Shown one piece after another: positions 1-11,940 of a DNA stretch of 64,000 nucleotides (position 1 is the stretch's first letter; the number at the start of each line of letters is the position of its first letter). A program made the position numbers and the translations under genes. The notes under the pieces were generated by a model. That model was not told where the DNA came from, searched no databases, and saw only the letters and a list, made by a program, of their open reading frames with translations. The DNA comes from Epiperipatus broadwayi. Its lineage: Eukaryota; Onychophora; Udeonychophora; Euonychophora; Peripatidae. The stretch lies in the NCBI GenBank assembly GCA_028023455.1, contig JAQFVV010000569.1, forward strand, positions 186,001-250,000, in the 5' to 3' direction.

Positions 1-105
1 GTGTGCTGGCATATTTTTTTCATGTTCAATATTTGCGCATGTTCATCTTATCAGGGTAGGGATGAACCAGCATAGACAGGGGAATTTTGGTGCAGAACAT
101 GTTGG
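1..105 (+). mobile_element. LTR 3' end and primer-binding-like site (first Ty3/Gypsy-type element)
   Basis: About 75 bases at the window start (from the CTGGCAT near base 7 to GATGAACCAGCATA) match 8461-8541 closely, apart from a short indel near the start. A match to a second block 8.5 kb away, with a gag-like region in between, is what the two LTRs of one element would give. About 15 bases after the match comes TTTTGGTGCAGAAC. It resembles primer-binding sites of the TGGTGTCAGAAG kind (tRNA-Leu type) with one base missing. The LTR continues off the left edge, so its length is unknown. The LTR assignment is inference from the paired match and position. Confidence 0.45.
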
Positions 106-1139
106 GCCTGATCTAACTTGGCCAGTATAGAAAAAATATGGCTGCTAAATGTAAATTTAAAAAAAAATCTCACAAAAGCTAAGTGTTAAAGAAAAAAATT
201 TTTAAAGTGGAGAATAGATTTAAAAAAAGGGATTACGAATGGGAATCATTACAAATAACAATTGTAATCTTTGTTTTGTTTTTGATGTGATGTTTCTCAC
301 TACAACACTGCTAATTTAGATTATTTTACCACATAAACATATTTAAAATAAAAAAAAGTTATATAAATAAATTGTTAGAGACAGAAATAAACAGCAGTAT
401 ATTAGTTATAAATTGTGTATTTAATAAAAATAGATGGCAGAGTTTGGAAATAAATTTTAAAATAAAAAGAAAAAAGTAAATCTTTAAAGAGTAATGGAGA
501 ATTTTGAAATTGTATCCATAACAAATTTTTCGACAGCTTGTAACATTTATAATTGCAATGTGATTCATAATCAGTTTTTTTGGCTTAAAAACATTTCCAA
601 TACTTCTCCGTTTTAATATTGGACTATTTGTTTTTATGTTTAATAATATTAGTGTGAAAAGTGATCTTGGAAAATAGATTTCTTATTTGTTAGTCAATAA
701 ATGAATAAGAGGAACATGGCACAAAAAAGAAAAATAAATGACGGTTAGAATAAGGGGACTGCAGTGTGGTGTGCGCTTAGTATTTCATATAAGCAACAAA
801 GTAACAAATAAAAATAGCATTAAACCATAATATCAATAGTAAAAAATATATATAGCCCAAGTGTGTAACGAAGAAAAAAAAAGAAAAGTAGAATTGAAAA
901 CAATACTGTATCTGTGGACAAGATCACAGTACAAAAAATAGAAGGAAAACATGAGTGAGATGTATGATTAAATGAACAGGGAAATGGTGGAAGGGATCCA
1001 GCCAAAGTGAAGAGGAATCCAGCAGGAAAAAAGAAAACCTGGTGATGATGATGGAAAAGTATTTAAATACTGCAAAACTAGATTTCAGCCAGATGTCAAA
1101 GGAAAATAAAAGACACAAAAAAATAAGACATCTAATCAA
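106..1139. other. AT-rich leader region, no gene seen
   Basis: No convincing reading frame. The stretch lies between the putative primer-binding site and the first gag-like coding, so it would be the untranslated leader of the Gypsy-type element. A-rich, lysine-type codons build up after about 1010 and merge into the coiled-coil part of gag. Short minus-strand ORFs here are products of AT-rich antisense sequence. Confidence 0.4.
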
Positions 1140-2473
1140 ATAAAAGAAAGATCAGAGGAAAAAGTACAAGACATAGTTACAAGGTTCGATGACTTAATGG
1201 AAGAAATATCATTAGGGATGGAAATAAAACTCCAATGCATAGAGAGAAAATGTAGTGACCTTCATCAGAATAATAGCAATAGACTGGGAGAAATTGAGAC
1301 AAGGCAGCAGGTAATGAAAGTAAATTGCAATAGAATATGACAAAAAATATACAAAAGGGTTAACAAAACTAAAACGTTACAGCAACAGTATAGAGAAATT
1401 AGAAATGTGCTTAGTGGCAAGCAATGATAAAATAGGGGATCTGTGTCAGACAGTTAGCCAGATTGAACAACAGATGGTGGAACATCAGTATATCACTACT
1501 TTTACAGAACAGAATATGATAAATGATAATTTGGAGATTAGAATAAGGGAGAAAAACAGGGTGGAGAATCTTAGCACAGTTAGGCATGACAAAACAACAG
1601 GAGATGATTTAACATATATAAAAGTAGTTGAGGCTTATGAGGATAGGAGTGCTTTGTCCAGAATAGGTCAGAAACAAGATAGTTGTGAGAATGAAAAAGT
1701 ATGATTGAAACAGCAAGAGTTGAGAGAGGGTAAGATAGGAGAGAAGAGTCAGTTACATCAATCTAACATAGAATATTTGAAGGGCAAATAGAGGAAGCTC
1801 CATTGGAGAATATTAATGGCCTAGAAAAATACTTCAGTGTTAATAAACTGATTGAGTCAAGTAAGTTGGCCATTGTGAGTAACCACCTGAAAGGTGATGC
1901 CCAGACATTGTGGAAATCATTATTTCATCAACCGGTGATCTTTAGTTGCTAGAAAGAATCACTGCTAAAAAAATTATGAAGAATGCCAGGAGACCATATT
2001 ATATCATGTCATGCAGGAGAAATATAGGGCAAATGGGGGAGAGAAATATCTCAAGTTTTTTTAGAATATGGGTAGCCAAGCTAAGGACATTATAAGGATG
2101 GTGCACATCAGAAGGCCAGATTATAAGGATAATATGCCACAACCTACCATATAGAATAGAGCAAATGCTTCTCACAGCCAACACAAATTCAATAGAGGCA
2201 GTTGCTGAAATACTGAGTGTGGTGGATATGAGCCAGCTGAGCCATGCATCTGATAGAGCCCATTAAAGAATGGGCATCAATACTATGGGGTTGGAAGGAA
2301 ATGGGTATACATATGAACATGATCCTTGGTCTAATAGGGTGACATTCCAAAACCCTAAAATGCCATATGATGACCCTGTGAATAAAAGACTCAAGGAACT
2401 TGTATATAAAAGGAAAGAAAAGGTGCCCAGGCCATCGTTGCCTAGGCCTGGGTGTAGCAAAGATGCAAATTAA
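1140..2473 (+). pseudogene. Broken gag-like gene of a Ty3/Gypsy-type retrotransposon
   Basis: Plus-strand coding signal in at least three frames. An N-terminal charged, coiled-coil-rich part (about 1140-1740) includes a 99-codon ORF at 1405-1704. A segment near 1791-1950 follows, containing EKYFSVNKL and LKGDAQTLWKS; the latter is the signature of retrotransposon gag domains (usually LKGxAxxWW). The frame then changes. A segment around 2144-2260 reads LPYRIEQMLLTANT, and a last 67-codon ORF at 2270-2473 continues the same frame after a stop. I see no CCHC knuckle. In an intact element this protein would form the cytoplasmic particle that carries the RNA. Stops and frame changes show it is dead. 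No protease or polymerase follows, so the pol region is deleted or displaced by the LINE insertion downstream. Confidence 0.6.
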
Positions 2474-3130
2474 ACTTTGACAATAAGGGAAGGTGATTGG
2501 TCATGTCATTTGATGGTCAGATGTGCAGACATGAGTTTTCTGTGTGTTGTGTATGTAGGTAAGTCTGTGCTTTCTGTGGTCTGGAGTTAGAGATAGTGAG
2601 AATGCAGAGGAGTGATGGAGTTCCTTGTGTGGTTTGGAAATTCTATGACACTGTGGTAGAGTATGCAGAGATGACAATTCCTCTGGGATCTATTCCATTG
2701 CAAAAGACCCTGTAAGTCTCAATAAGTTATGAGCAGGGTGGAAGTGGAGGTGCAGAGATGAAAATTTTTCTGGGATGAATTCTTCAATAATGCAAAATAT
2801 CCTATATATCTTAATAGAGAATGAGCAAGGGTGCATTTACTCAAATTAATATTTCAGAAAGGCTCTTGGTTAGAAATACCTGCCCTTTTGTTTTAAGATG
2901 TAGTCATCTGACTCTCACATTTTACTTTGCTTGGCTGTCACAGAGTTCTAAAGATAACAGAGAGAGATCTTTATGCCCTGGTTATGTGTCTCTTAGTGTT
3001 TCTGGCATGGGGAAGTCAATGCAGACTTGGCCTGTGTGTTGATGCTTGGGAGATGGGGCTCCACATCTTGAGGTTTTGGATGTCATGACTTCTGCACACT
3101 AAATATTTATGTGGATAAAAGTGAGGGTCA
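2474..3130. other. GC-richer non-coding block with an internal tandem duplication
   Basis: This block is visibly richer in G and C than its surroundings and has no homology I recognise. It contains two diverged copies of an approximately 80-bp unit at about 2668-2745 and 2750-2833; both begin GCAGAGATGA and end in GAGCA(A/G)GGTG. It may be part of the retrotransposon (a divergent internal region) or an unrelated insertion. A 73-codon plus-strand ORF at 2821-3042 has no recognisable domain. Confidence 0.4.
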
Positions 3131-3941
3131 AATATAAATGTTTACTTTTTGTATGTTTATTGTTTTATATTATAAAATTTTAGATGTAAAATAAAAGAAA
3201 AAATGAAAAATTTAATGATTAAAAGATTTTAAATGATAATACCATTTAAATGTCTTATTTTGGAGGGGTATTATGAAAGGCATACTTTGTATGGCCAAGC
3301 ATAAGATGGTACTACATAAGCAAATGGCTGAGAATAGGTGATAAAGCCATTAAAGAGAAAGGGTAATACCATCTATATAAATTAAAATTAAGTCAGTTTA
3401 TAAAATAAGTAAGAGATGTCTGTGGACATATCACACACTCACACACACAAGAAAAGCCAATAGTTAAGGCTTATAATTTATAATTTGATGTGTTAGCATA
3501 TTGGATATGTGCTTATAATAATTTTTTATTATATTTTTATGTTCATTTTTTTAAAACAAACATCATGTGTAATTTGTATTTATGTTTTTTTTTTTTTGAG
3601 AAGAGTTTGTAAAAAAAAAAAAAGATGGAAATGATTAAATGTTCCAACAAATGCATAATTTTTAAAATAGAAAGTTTTACTAAATACTTTTCTCTACAAA
3701 CACATTGTTCTAAATTTAAGAAAAGCCTAAAGGCAATTATATTTTTAGTAGATAAATAATTTTGTTTCTTTTTTTTAATTTTCATACATTTCAACTTGAT
3801 AAAAAAGTTCCTTGAAATTTATGTTAATGTGGGTAAGGAAAGATATCTAATTCACTTAAAAATATATTTTAAGAGTAATCTGATTATCAGAAAAATATTT
3901 TATGTGTAATCTGATTATCAGTAAGTATCTTATAACGTCAA
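3131..3941. other. AT-rich non-coding DNA
   Basis: Homopolymer A/T runs and a short CA-rich run near 3431-3448; no reading frame with recognisable content. A duplicated phrase, GTAATCTGATTATCAG, occurs at about 3876 and 3906. Confidence 0.5.
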
Positions 3942-4015
3942 TTTTTTTTCTTTTTTTTTGGTATGTTGAATCACAAAGTGGTCAGAGTAAAAAAAGAAAA
4001 TTGAATTCATCTTCA

Positions 4016-6950
4016 TCAACCATTATGAATCCACTGCAGGATGAAGGTCTCTCCAAGTCCATCACATCTTTTCCTATCTTTAGCTTCTCTTCTTTACATC
4101 ACCCCTGCACACTTTCTTATTTCATCCATCCATCTCACATGTGGTCTCTTTCTGGGTCTTTTACAATCTCTTGGAATCCAGTTTAAGATTTCAATTGTCC
4201 ATCTATTATCATCTCTTCTAGCAATATGTCCAGCCCAACTCCACTTCAGTCTTTTAATTTTTTTAATGGGGTCAGTAACACCTGTTTGTTTTCTTACTTA
4301 TACATTGTATTGTCGATCTCTTCATGTTACTCCCAACATGCACCTCTCCATATTTCTTTGAATGGTCTGAAGTATCTGTATTGCTCTTCTATTAAGTGTC
4401 CAAGTCTCAAATCCATAAGTAAGAACTGGCAAAACACATTTAATAAAAACCTACCTTTTCAAACACATAGGCATATTTTCTTTTAGTATCAAGTTATTTC
4501 TACCAAAAGCACTTCAACCAAGTTTAATCCTATGATTAATTTCATCTATTATGTTTCCATCTGTATTAATAATCTGACGAAGGTACTTGTAACTGTTAAC
4601 TTCTAACTCATCATAATCAATTTTTATTTTCATATTTAGAGAAAATCTATTAAACTTTACTTTAGTCTTTTTAACCTTTATCTTTAGTCCTACATTCCTA
4701 GTTTCATCTGATATCTCCTGCAACATTTCCTGTAACTATAAAGCATTATTTGCAAAAACAACTACATCATCTGCAAAATCTAAATGACTTAAATAATCTC
4801 CATTTGCTTTCACCCCTTTAGCTTTTCATTTTAATCCACAAAATATTTCTTGCAGCACTGCTGTAAAAAGTTTTGGAGATATGGAGTCACCCTGTCTAAC
4901 ACCCTTTTCAAGGTTGATTATCCTACTATCATTATGTAATCTAATTTTTGCTGTTGAATTTTTATAAATATTCCTTAAAATATGACATTATCCTGGATCT
5001 ACACCTTGATTATCCAATGCTTTAATCACTGAAGAAATGTTTATACAATCAAATGCCTTTTCATAATCTACAAATCCTAAGCATAATGGCAACTCATATT
5101 CATTTGTTCTTTCTATAACTTCTCTCAATACCTGTTTATGACTTACTGTTCTAATCCACTTTTAAATCCAGCTTGTTCTCTTGATTGGTGAAATCCAGTG
5201 TTTTCTGTAGACAAGTTATAATTATCTTAGTAAAAATTTTGTATAAAACTGATAAAAGTCTGATAGGTCTATAACTTCTAATATCTTCTTTATCACCTTT
5301 TTTAAATATTAATATTAATACTGCATTCTTCCAATCATCTGGTACATCTTTATCACTTAGATATTTTGTATATAACTTTGCTAAAAAAATAATATTTCTT
5401 CACCTGCTTCATTTAATATATCAATTATAATTCTATCATTATCTGGAGCCTTCCCTTTCATCATAAATTTAATTGCATGTCTCACTTCCTCATTCAAAGT
5501 TTTGTGCAATTCGGAAGATATAATAGGTATAGGAGGCACTTGTTGTTTATTACTATATAATTCTTGATAGAAGACTTCTACACATTTCATGATGTCATCT
5601 CTCTTTTTAGTAATAATGCCATCTTTTTTCTTATTGCAGATATACATTTCCTACCAATAACAAAATGTTGTTTTACACTCTTTAGACTTCAATTCTCTTC
5701 TACAACTTTCCTTACTAGTTCACAATTATACTTTCTCATATCATTTTCAACTCTTTTCCACACCATTTTACAAAATTTGAGATATTCAATCTTTTTTAAT
5801 GCATCATTGTTGTATAACATCATATTCCTTCTTTTCTTCATAAATTCTCTAGTCTCAGTACAAACTTTATTGGTCAATTGCTGTTTTTTTCTACCAGCTG
5901 TCTTTGTTGCAGTTTTGAAAAGGGTCACAGTTATTTTTTTATTAATGTTATTCAAATCTGAATCATGATCAAAATCTACTAATACTTGAAACCAATTTGT
6001 AAGTTCTAATTTAAATTCATAAGAATGTTTCTGAAGATTAGGAAAATCAACTGTAAATATTGTTTTTCTTAATAATTTTTGTCTCTCTAGTTTTGCATTA
6101 ACATGTATCTTACATCTTACTAATTGATGCTCACTTCCTGTATTAAATTTATTAAGAACAATACAATCTTGAAATATGTATTTTCTGTTAGTCAAAATAT
6201 AATCCAATTCTGCTGTACCTTCATTTGCATGCTTCCATGTCCATTTCCTTTTAACATTTTTCTAAAAAAAAAAGAATTCATAATATAAAGTTTTTTTTTC
6301 TGCAAAACAAGTCTATGTTCTCTCTCATTCGCTGTACCTTCATTTGCATGCTTCCATGTCCATTTCCTTTTAAAATTTTTCTAAAAAAAAAGAATTCATA
6401 ATATAAAGTTTTTTTTTTTTGCAAAACAAGTCTATGTTCTCTCTCATTTCTATTACCAAAACCAAAATTACCTACAGCATTGTCATCTTTCATTTGTTTA
6501 CTAATTATAGCATTAAAGTCTCCCATAACAATTTTCAAATCATGTTTACTTTGATCAAAAGCTTTTTGTACATCCATATAAAAATCTTCTCTTACTTCAT
6601 CACTATGAAAACTTGTTGGCGCATAAACCTGAATTATCTGCATTTGGTATCTGCTAATAAGTTGTAAAACTAATCTTGCCCCTCTGTCCGATAAACCATC
6701 AATCTCCACAATGTTATTATTCCATTTTGTATTTATAATGAATCCTTCTCCACTTGTACTTCCAATATTTGTGCTTTTATAGTAGAGTATATGTCCACTT
6801 TTGAAATCAATTGTTTCTTTGTTTTTCCTTTTAAGTTCACAAAGTCCAATAATGTTTTATTTAATATAAGACAGTTATTCTTGTAACTCTTGCAATCTTC
6901 CTTCACAAGTAAATGACCTGCACTTGTAAGTACCTAAATAAAAAGTCATT
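4016..6950 (-). pseudogene. RTE endonuclease-reverse transcriptase (ORF2-like), broken
   Basis: On the minus strand the fragments follow family order. The endonuclease starts near 6935 (TYKCRSF, cf. TYNVRTL), then IIQVYAPTSF, VMGDFNA (6509-6530), LDYILTN, and SEHQLV (6121-6138). In the last, the usual SDH catalytic aspartate is replaced by Glu. A linker ORF of 172 codons covers 5689-6207. The reverse transcriptase begins with an 88-codon ORF at 5381-5647 (EEVRHAIKFMMKGKAPDNDRI). It continues through degenerate blocks for DWKNAVLI, YRPIRLLS, DYEKAFDC and the FADD catalytic box (LDFADDVV, 4767-4782). The C-terminal region (LEVNSYKYL, LTYGFETWTL, WAGHIARRDD, RWMDEI) ends with a stop at 4016-4018. 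Many stops and frameshifts make it non-functional. The C-terminal region resembles the BovB-like RTE group; that finer placement is inference. Confidence 0.8.
6212..6449. repeat. 119-bp tandem duplication inside the RTE endonuclease
   Basis: 6212-6330 and 6331-6449 are almost identical, differing by a few substitutions and run-length changes. Each starts GCTGTACCTTCATTTGCATG and includes the same AAGAATTCATAATATAAAG stretch. The unit is not a multiple of three, so it shifts the frame. It contains the join between the endonuclease core and the LDYILTN block. The high identity makes it far younger than the decay of the element. Confidence 0.9.
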
Positions 6951-7040
6951 ATCAAATAGCAGCTGGAATCCACAATCAGGGGATTCTTAGCACCCTCCGC
7001 CTTCAGCCATCAACTGCTGTCTTGGTTGGTGACTTTACAG

Positions 7041-7500
7041 CCTCCTGGGAATAAGAGCCATGATTTATTTTTGTCTGCCATAATTGTTTATATTGGAAAA
7101 ATATATTCTTAAACTCGGAGGTAAAAATCCAATAAACTCATCATGCTGGCTAATGCATTTTGATGTGCAGCACATCCATGTTCATATATTATATGAATAA
7201 TCACATTGTAATAACCGCTGAAATGACAAGAATGTATGGAGTGGACATTAGGAATTTGCCCTGCTCAGTTTTTTAAGACCTCCAAGAGGAATCAAAGAGT
7301 CTCCTTTTAGTTAATAAAAAACTCCATTATGCAGCCAAATTGAATTACAAATAAATAAATTCTTGAGATTAATTAGTGGATTTCATAGGAATGCTTCATG
7401 CATTGTATGGATCCATTAACAAAATTCAAAATTATCTAATTAAATGTTTCTCAGAGGGGTACCCAGATTGGGATTATAATGAGAGGACTATATAACTGCT
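7041..7500. other. Non-coding stretch between LINE and tandem repeats
   Basis: No coding signal. It is presumably residual internal sequence of the split Gypsy-type element, but nothing in it confirms that. Confidence 0.35.
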
Positions 7501-7504
7501 CACC

Positions 7505-7745
7505 AGGTGTTTGGAGGACTCAAGCACTCATGAATCAGTCAATCATTCACTCATTCATGTTAACTTACTGGAATTATTCACTTGCTTGCTGACTTATTGG
7601 AATTATTTGAACTTGCTTGCTGAACAATATTGTCAGAAATGCCTCATGAATCCAGCCATCAAATGATCGTGAAAGCTGCTGAACACTATTTTCAGAAATG
7701 TCTTTTTCCAGCCAACAATTGATTGTGAAAGCTTCTGAATAGTGT
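7505..7745. repeat. Short degenerate tandem repeats
   Basis: Two nested repeats are readable. A 30-32-bp unit (TTA(C/T)TGGAATTATT followed by CTTGCTTGCTGA) occurs twice at about 7564-7625. A roughly 57-bp unit (TCAGAAATG, CCAGCCA, GTGAAAGCT and CTGAA in order) occurs twice at about 7626-7740. CATTCA/TCAATC words precede them. Confidence 0.65.
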
Positions 7746-8460
7746 CATGTTCAAGAGAAATCTTTGCCACTCTGGATGAACAGATGAATAGCCTGCTCAG
7801 AGCCCAGAGGAGCACGAAAAAGTCTTTATATGGTACACTCTATTTTATTAATTTCATATATATTATTGTGTGCTACATATCTTTCATTTATATATCTGTG
7901 TGTAAAATATCAATCTTATTTGATGTAATATTTAGTATTGTAAAATATATTCATGTGCATGGTTATGATTCTCAGACCACTCTCTCCCACTAATTGATTC
8001 TTTATGTTTTATATTTTAACATTATCTTTCCAGGATTCAATAAACATTTGTTTAATAATTATAAAATTGCCTTATTGCTTCAATACTCTATTCATGTTCT
8101 TTTCTTTAATGGAAAAGCAAAAAAAAACACTTAGATAATGGTGTGAATTTTAGTTTTTCATTTCTTTACCTGAGATGAAAAGAATGCTGAGCTGGCATAT
8201 GGGATACTCACTTATTGAGGTTTAAATATTTGGTCATTGGGGTGTTTATTTTTATTACATTTTGTTTGTTTCATTATATTTCATGTCATTTTTGGCCTTA
8301 CATATCCTTTCAGGAGGTGGAATTAATCTTTTTCTTTCTGGAAGTGGTGTGAAGGATTGAAATTAAAGTAATCTTTCAAAGATATGTAAGCATCAATACT
8401 TTTGTAAACATACCAATGACTGTATCAAAACGATTGTAAAAAGATTTGAAATTACTTTCC
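7742..8460. other. AT-rich region, possible 3' LTR body
   Basis: An 83-codon plus-strand ORF (7742-7993) begins SREIFATLDEQMNSL and then becomes hydrophobic low-complexity sequence; I do not recognise it. The rest is AT-rich. Because the terminal 80 bases (8461-8541) match the window start, part of this stretch may be the 3' LTR of the first Gypsy-type element. Confidence 0.3.
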
Positions 8461-8541
8461 ATCCTGGCATAACCACCATATTTTTTTCATGTTCAATATG
8501 TGCACATGCTCATCTTATTGGGGTAGGGATGAACCAGTATA
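8461..8541 (+). mobile_element. Probable 3' LTR tail of the first Ty3/Gypsy-type element
   Basis: It matches the first 75 bases of the window through CATGTTCAATATGTGCACAT and GGTAGGGATGAACCAG, with a short extra segment near its start. Similarity stops just after GAACCAG(C/T)ATA in both, as expected where the LTR ends. The element would then run from before base 1 to about 8541. Confidence 0.45.
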
Positions 8542-8560
8542 ATATATTATTTGAATATAC

Positions 8561-9808
8561 TGTAATGGTAAAGTGCCCTAATGAACATTGAAACCATTTA
8601 TCAATTAAATAATAAAAAACATATTCATCAATTAAATTTTCATCTAGGAAAATTTTAGGACAGTTAAAGGTGATTGTATACATGGTGGTATTACTGAATA
8701 CAATTCATTTTTCATTGACAAGTAATATGTCATGATTAATGAATAAATTAAACCTACATAAAAACAAGTTTACATGCAGATGCAATTATATTTCCTGATT
8801 GTTATGCCTCTCCACTCAAGTTATTTTTTTAATAAATAAATAAATAACTTGGTTTGGATGAGGAATGATAAACACAAAATTAATACCAATATCAATAACT
8901 TTAATGAAAGAACAGTACGGAATTATATGATAATAATGATAATAAAAAAATCTATTTACGTATTTACAAATTAATAGACTTATATAGTAATCAAGTAAGA
9001 GAGAAAAAAACTTTTCATTATTTGCAATCTCTTTAAGGATATTTATAGAAATTCCATTTGATTTATTTTAGGGTCTTTGAGAGGTCACATGTACATTTTG
9101 TATCTTTAGATGTAGGATCATAACCATTAATTATTAAATTTTAATGTTTTCCAGCAAAATAAGATTTTAACGTCTTTGGTACCTTCCGAGGGCTTTTTTT
9201 ATGTGATAACTACTGCAGCTTTTTTCTGAGCATTTTAAAATAAGTAGATTCACATTTTAATTGTAGCAGTGCATTTCCATGGAATAATAACTTTAGTTTT
9301 TCTTTCTTCAGCAAATAAATGGGAGATATTTTTTCAGCATCCAATAGTGATAAATAGATTGGCAAAATAAAGATTGAAATTTAAGGCATATTCTTTGCTC
9401 TAGATTTAACTGTACTACTGGAAAAGTTAGGTAAAGAATTCTAAAGAGTCCTCTACTCTGTAAAATGCATATATTAATTAAAAATCTTTATAAAGTACTA
9501 TTGACTTCTTAGCTGTAAGAGTTATTATGGCGTTGTGTTGTTACAATTTTTTTCCTGGGTTCTTGAAAAACAAACAAGTTTCAAAAGTTTCTGTTGCTTA
9601 TCATAATAACATTTTTGTTTAAAAAAGAAAAAAAAAATCTTTATTTTTAAAAGAATAAAGTAATAAAGCTTTTTATCTTTACACTTATTTTTTTTAATGT
9701 TTTAAAACAGATAAAATTTATTCTACATACAGGACTTTAATATTTTTTAGACATAACAAAAAATATTTAATTTACGCAATGCCTGTAGAGCCAGATATGA
9801 TGGTTACA
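8561..9808 (-). repeat. 3' LTR of the minus-strand LTR element
   Basis: On the plus strand it begins TGTAATGGTAAAGTGCCCTA and ends ATGATGGTTACA. It aligns along its whole length with 12569-13893, sharing blocks such as AAAAACACAAAATTA, ATATGATAATAATGATAAT, TCACATGTACATTTTGTATC and CATTTCCATGGAA. It has no coding potential. Confidence 0.7.
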
Positions 9809-9822
9809 TATGTCCCTCCTGT
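9809..9822 (-). other. Polypurine tract next to 3' LTR
   Basis: On the minus strand ACAGGAGGGACATA lies immediately before the TGTAACC start of the 3' LTR, the position where a polypurine tract primes plus-strand DNA synthesis. Position and composition are the only evidence. Confidence 0.45.
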
Positions 9823-10213
9823 ATTTAGGAATAAAATAAAGTTTGATTTAGTTATAAATCTTACTCAATTTTATTTCTTCATAAAAAGACAATTTGTTTC
9901 AATTCTTTCATCATCCTTAGCCGTACTTCTTTGGAAGCAGTCTTACAAGTTGGTATGAGCATAACAAATAATGTCATCTTTACATATCCAGCATATTGCT
10001 ATTCATATAAATAAAACAGATTCATTAATTCAATCAAAATTATGTATTGGATCTGATCATTTTCCTGCAATGTTGGAATGAACAAATAAACCCCCCACTA
10101 ATAGTGAGTCTATCATGCAATATGAATACCAAAGAACTATCTCGAGTATAGATATAATATCAATCAAACCATATAATGAGCAATGCATTTAAATAAAAAC
10201 ATTGCTCTATTAT
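9823..10213. other. Internal non-coding part of the LTR element
   Basis: AT-rich; no reading frame with recognisable content. It corresponds to the region just upstream of the 3' LTR, where the end of pol or a 3' untranslated part would lie. Confidence 0.4.
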
Positions 10214-10388
10214 GAGATATAGAGGCTGATAAATATCAAAATATGTCTGTCTCATCTTTGAGACTTAGAGGCTGACAAATATATGATTATGCCTAGATCA
10301 TCTTAGATGCTTAAAGGCTAACAAATATATAAATATGCTTATCTCACTTTGGAGACATAGAGGCTGATAAATATACAAATAATATGGG
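10214..10388. repeat. 46-bp minisatellite, 3.8 copies
   Basis: Units begin at 10214, 10260, 10306 and 10352 with an exact 46-bp period. Each carries GA(G/T)(A/G)(C/T)-TA(G/A)AGGCT(G/A)A(T/C)AAATAT near its start and ends in a CTCA-type segment. The last copy is cut after about 37 bases. Confidence 0.9.
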
Positions 10389-11137
10389 TAAGAACAATGC
10401 CAACATAAGAATACTGAAGTAACACTAACCTGACACCTCAACACAATAAAACACTATATATTCCTCACTGAGATAGAAGGCAACATGATCAACAATTAAT
10501 AAATTTATAAAATTAATTTTAGTTTCTAACTCTATTGGGTTTTCCTGTACATGCTTAATCAACAATGAGAAGAATTGAGTGATATAATTTAATTCTAAAC
10601 TATGATGTTTTTCTTTAACTATTCAGTTATGGATCTTGTTGGAAAGTACAGTATGAAATTTGCATTTAATTACTTAAATATGATTTAAATATGACACATT
10701 ATATATTCTGAAACTTCTATCAATATATAGAGTATCAAGATAATACTTCTATTTTTTCATTAGTAAATAGAACATCATGATAATATTTAGTTCATTTCCC
10801 ATTATTGTTTTTTTACTATTGTTTTAGCATTTGTATAGTGCAATTCATTTTTTTAAAACTAGTCATTTTTTTCTAATGCTCAGTAGCATCTGCGTTTGTG
10901 GTGTGAACCTTATAAATTATTTGTCTATTCACCTATATCAAGTTCCCATTAATAAGTTCAAAGTCATCAACTAAGAATTCATCCTTATTCATAGGATTAC
11001 ACATTGTCTCTCTCTAAATGTTTTTAATCATGATGCAGACCTTCACTTTGAATGGTCTGTAATAACACTTATCTATCATATAGTGATTGTGATGTTTTTT
11101 TTTTTTTAAATAATATTTCAATTTGCACTTTCTGACT
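10389..11137. other. Internal non-coding part of the LTR element
   Basis: AT-rich sequence with no coding signal on either strand. A 12-bp T run lies at about 11096-11108. Confidence 0.4.
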
Positions 11138-11940
11138 CTAATTCTTACTCTCTTCCCAACTTCTTAAACATAATTTCATTTTGGAAGTTTTACTTAGATT
11201 AATTATTTGCTTAAGCTCTTGATTTCTCTTTACTGCTTTTCTAAATCTTAAGCTAGATGTTTTTATAATACTTTTATTATTCACTTTTCCTAACAAAATA
11301 CTTTTATATCTAACTTTCTCAAAGTAACCTTCTTGATCATCCATTTTTAAATATTTAAATAATTTAATTCGTTTTCAAATCCTATAAATCTTCACTCCTA
11401 TTTTTTTGTGTGTGTCAACTCAGATGTACAATCAACTAGCATGCAAATATCACCCTGCAAAACTTCTGTGTTAAAATTATTTAGACTATCAACATAGTGA
11501 ACATTTTTAACTTACACAATTGGGTATTAATCATTAGCACTATCTGCTTCATCTAACTTAGGTATATCTTTCTGTGATTATTCTAAAAGTATATTACAAG
11601 TTTTATTATTTACTTCAATTTTCTCTGTCAACTGGCTTCTATCATCTATTACTTCTCTAAATGATTTTTTTAATTTTATTCTTCCAGTTCTTTATTTTGC
11701 TTTTTCATATCTATGATATCTTTAATTTCTTTATTTTGTTTATTTTGCTTTCCATGTTCTCTTTAATGTCTTTTCTAAGTTTTTCATTTTATTTTTCAAA
11801 CCTTCATTTCAATTCTGTAAATGTAGTTTCTATGTTTATCATTTCTATAAACATTCTCATGATTATGTTTTAAACTCACTATCATGAGTATCAGTTTTGC
11901 TTTCTTGGGCTTGCATTTTTGCTAGCTCGGATAATCATAT
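11138..11940 (-). pseudogene. Coiled-coil gag-like or ORF1-like remnant
   Basis: On the minus strand there is a run of lysine/glutamate/asparagine-rich heptad-like coding. One part lies at about 11940-11640 (fragments EKLRKDIKENMESKINKIKK and similar, with stops). A 68-codon ORF follows at 11344-11138 (ELKQIINLSKTSKMKLCLRS). Such coiled coils head many gag proteins and LINE ORF1 proteins. It lies inside the LTR element and points the same way, so gag is the simpler reading. No zinc knuckle or other diagnostic motif is visible, and low-complexity A-rich DNA could mimic this. Confidence 0.3.

Larger units (their letters stand above)
3942..7040 (-). mobile_element. RTE-clade non-LTR retrotransposon, nearly full length, decayed
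   Basis: The minus strand carries an apurinic-type endonuclease followed by a reverse transcriptase, the layout of RTE elements. The 3' end is marked by an A-rich tail on the minus strand (the T run at 3942-3960 on the plus strand), right after the end of the coding region. The 5' end is placed near 7040, where the GC-richer leader (CAGGAGGCTG and GGCTGAAGGCGG on the minus strand) begins; this boundary is approximate. The insertion lies between the gag-like remnant and the putative 3' LTR tail of the first Gypsy-type element and is opposite in direction, so it is probably nested in it. Target-site duplications could not be placed. Confidence 0.75.

Noticed and set aside
3902-4486. Three overlapping plus-strand ORFs of 86-106 codons
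   Set aside because: Antisense shadows of the RTE reverse-transcriptase C-terminal region.
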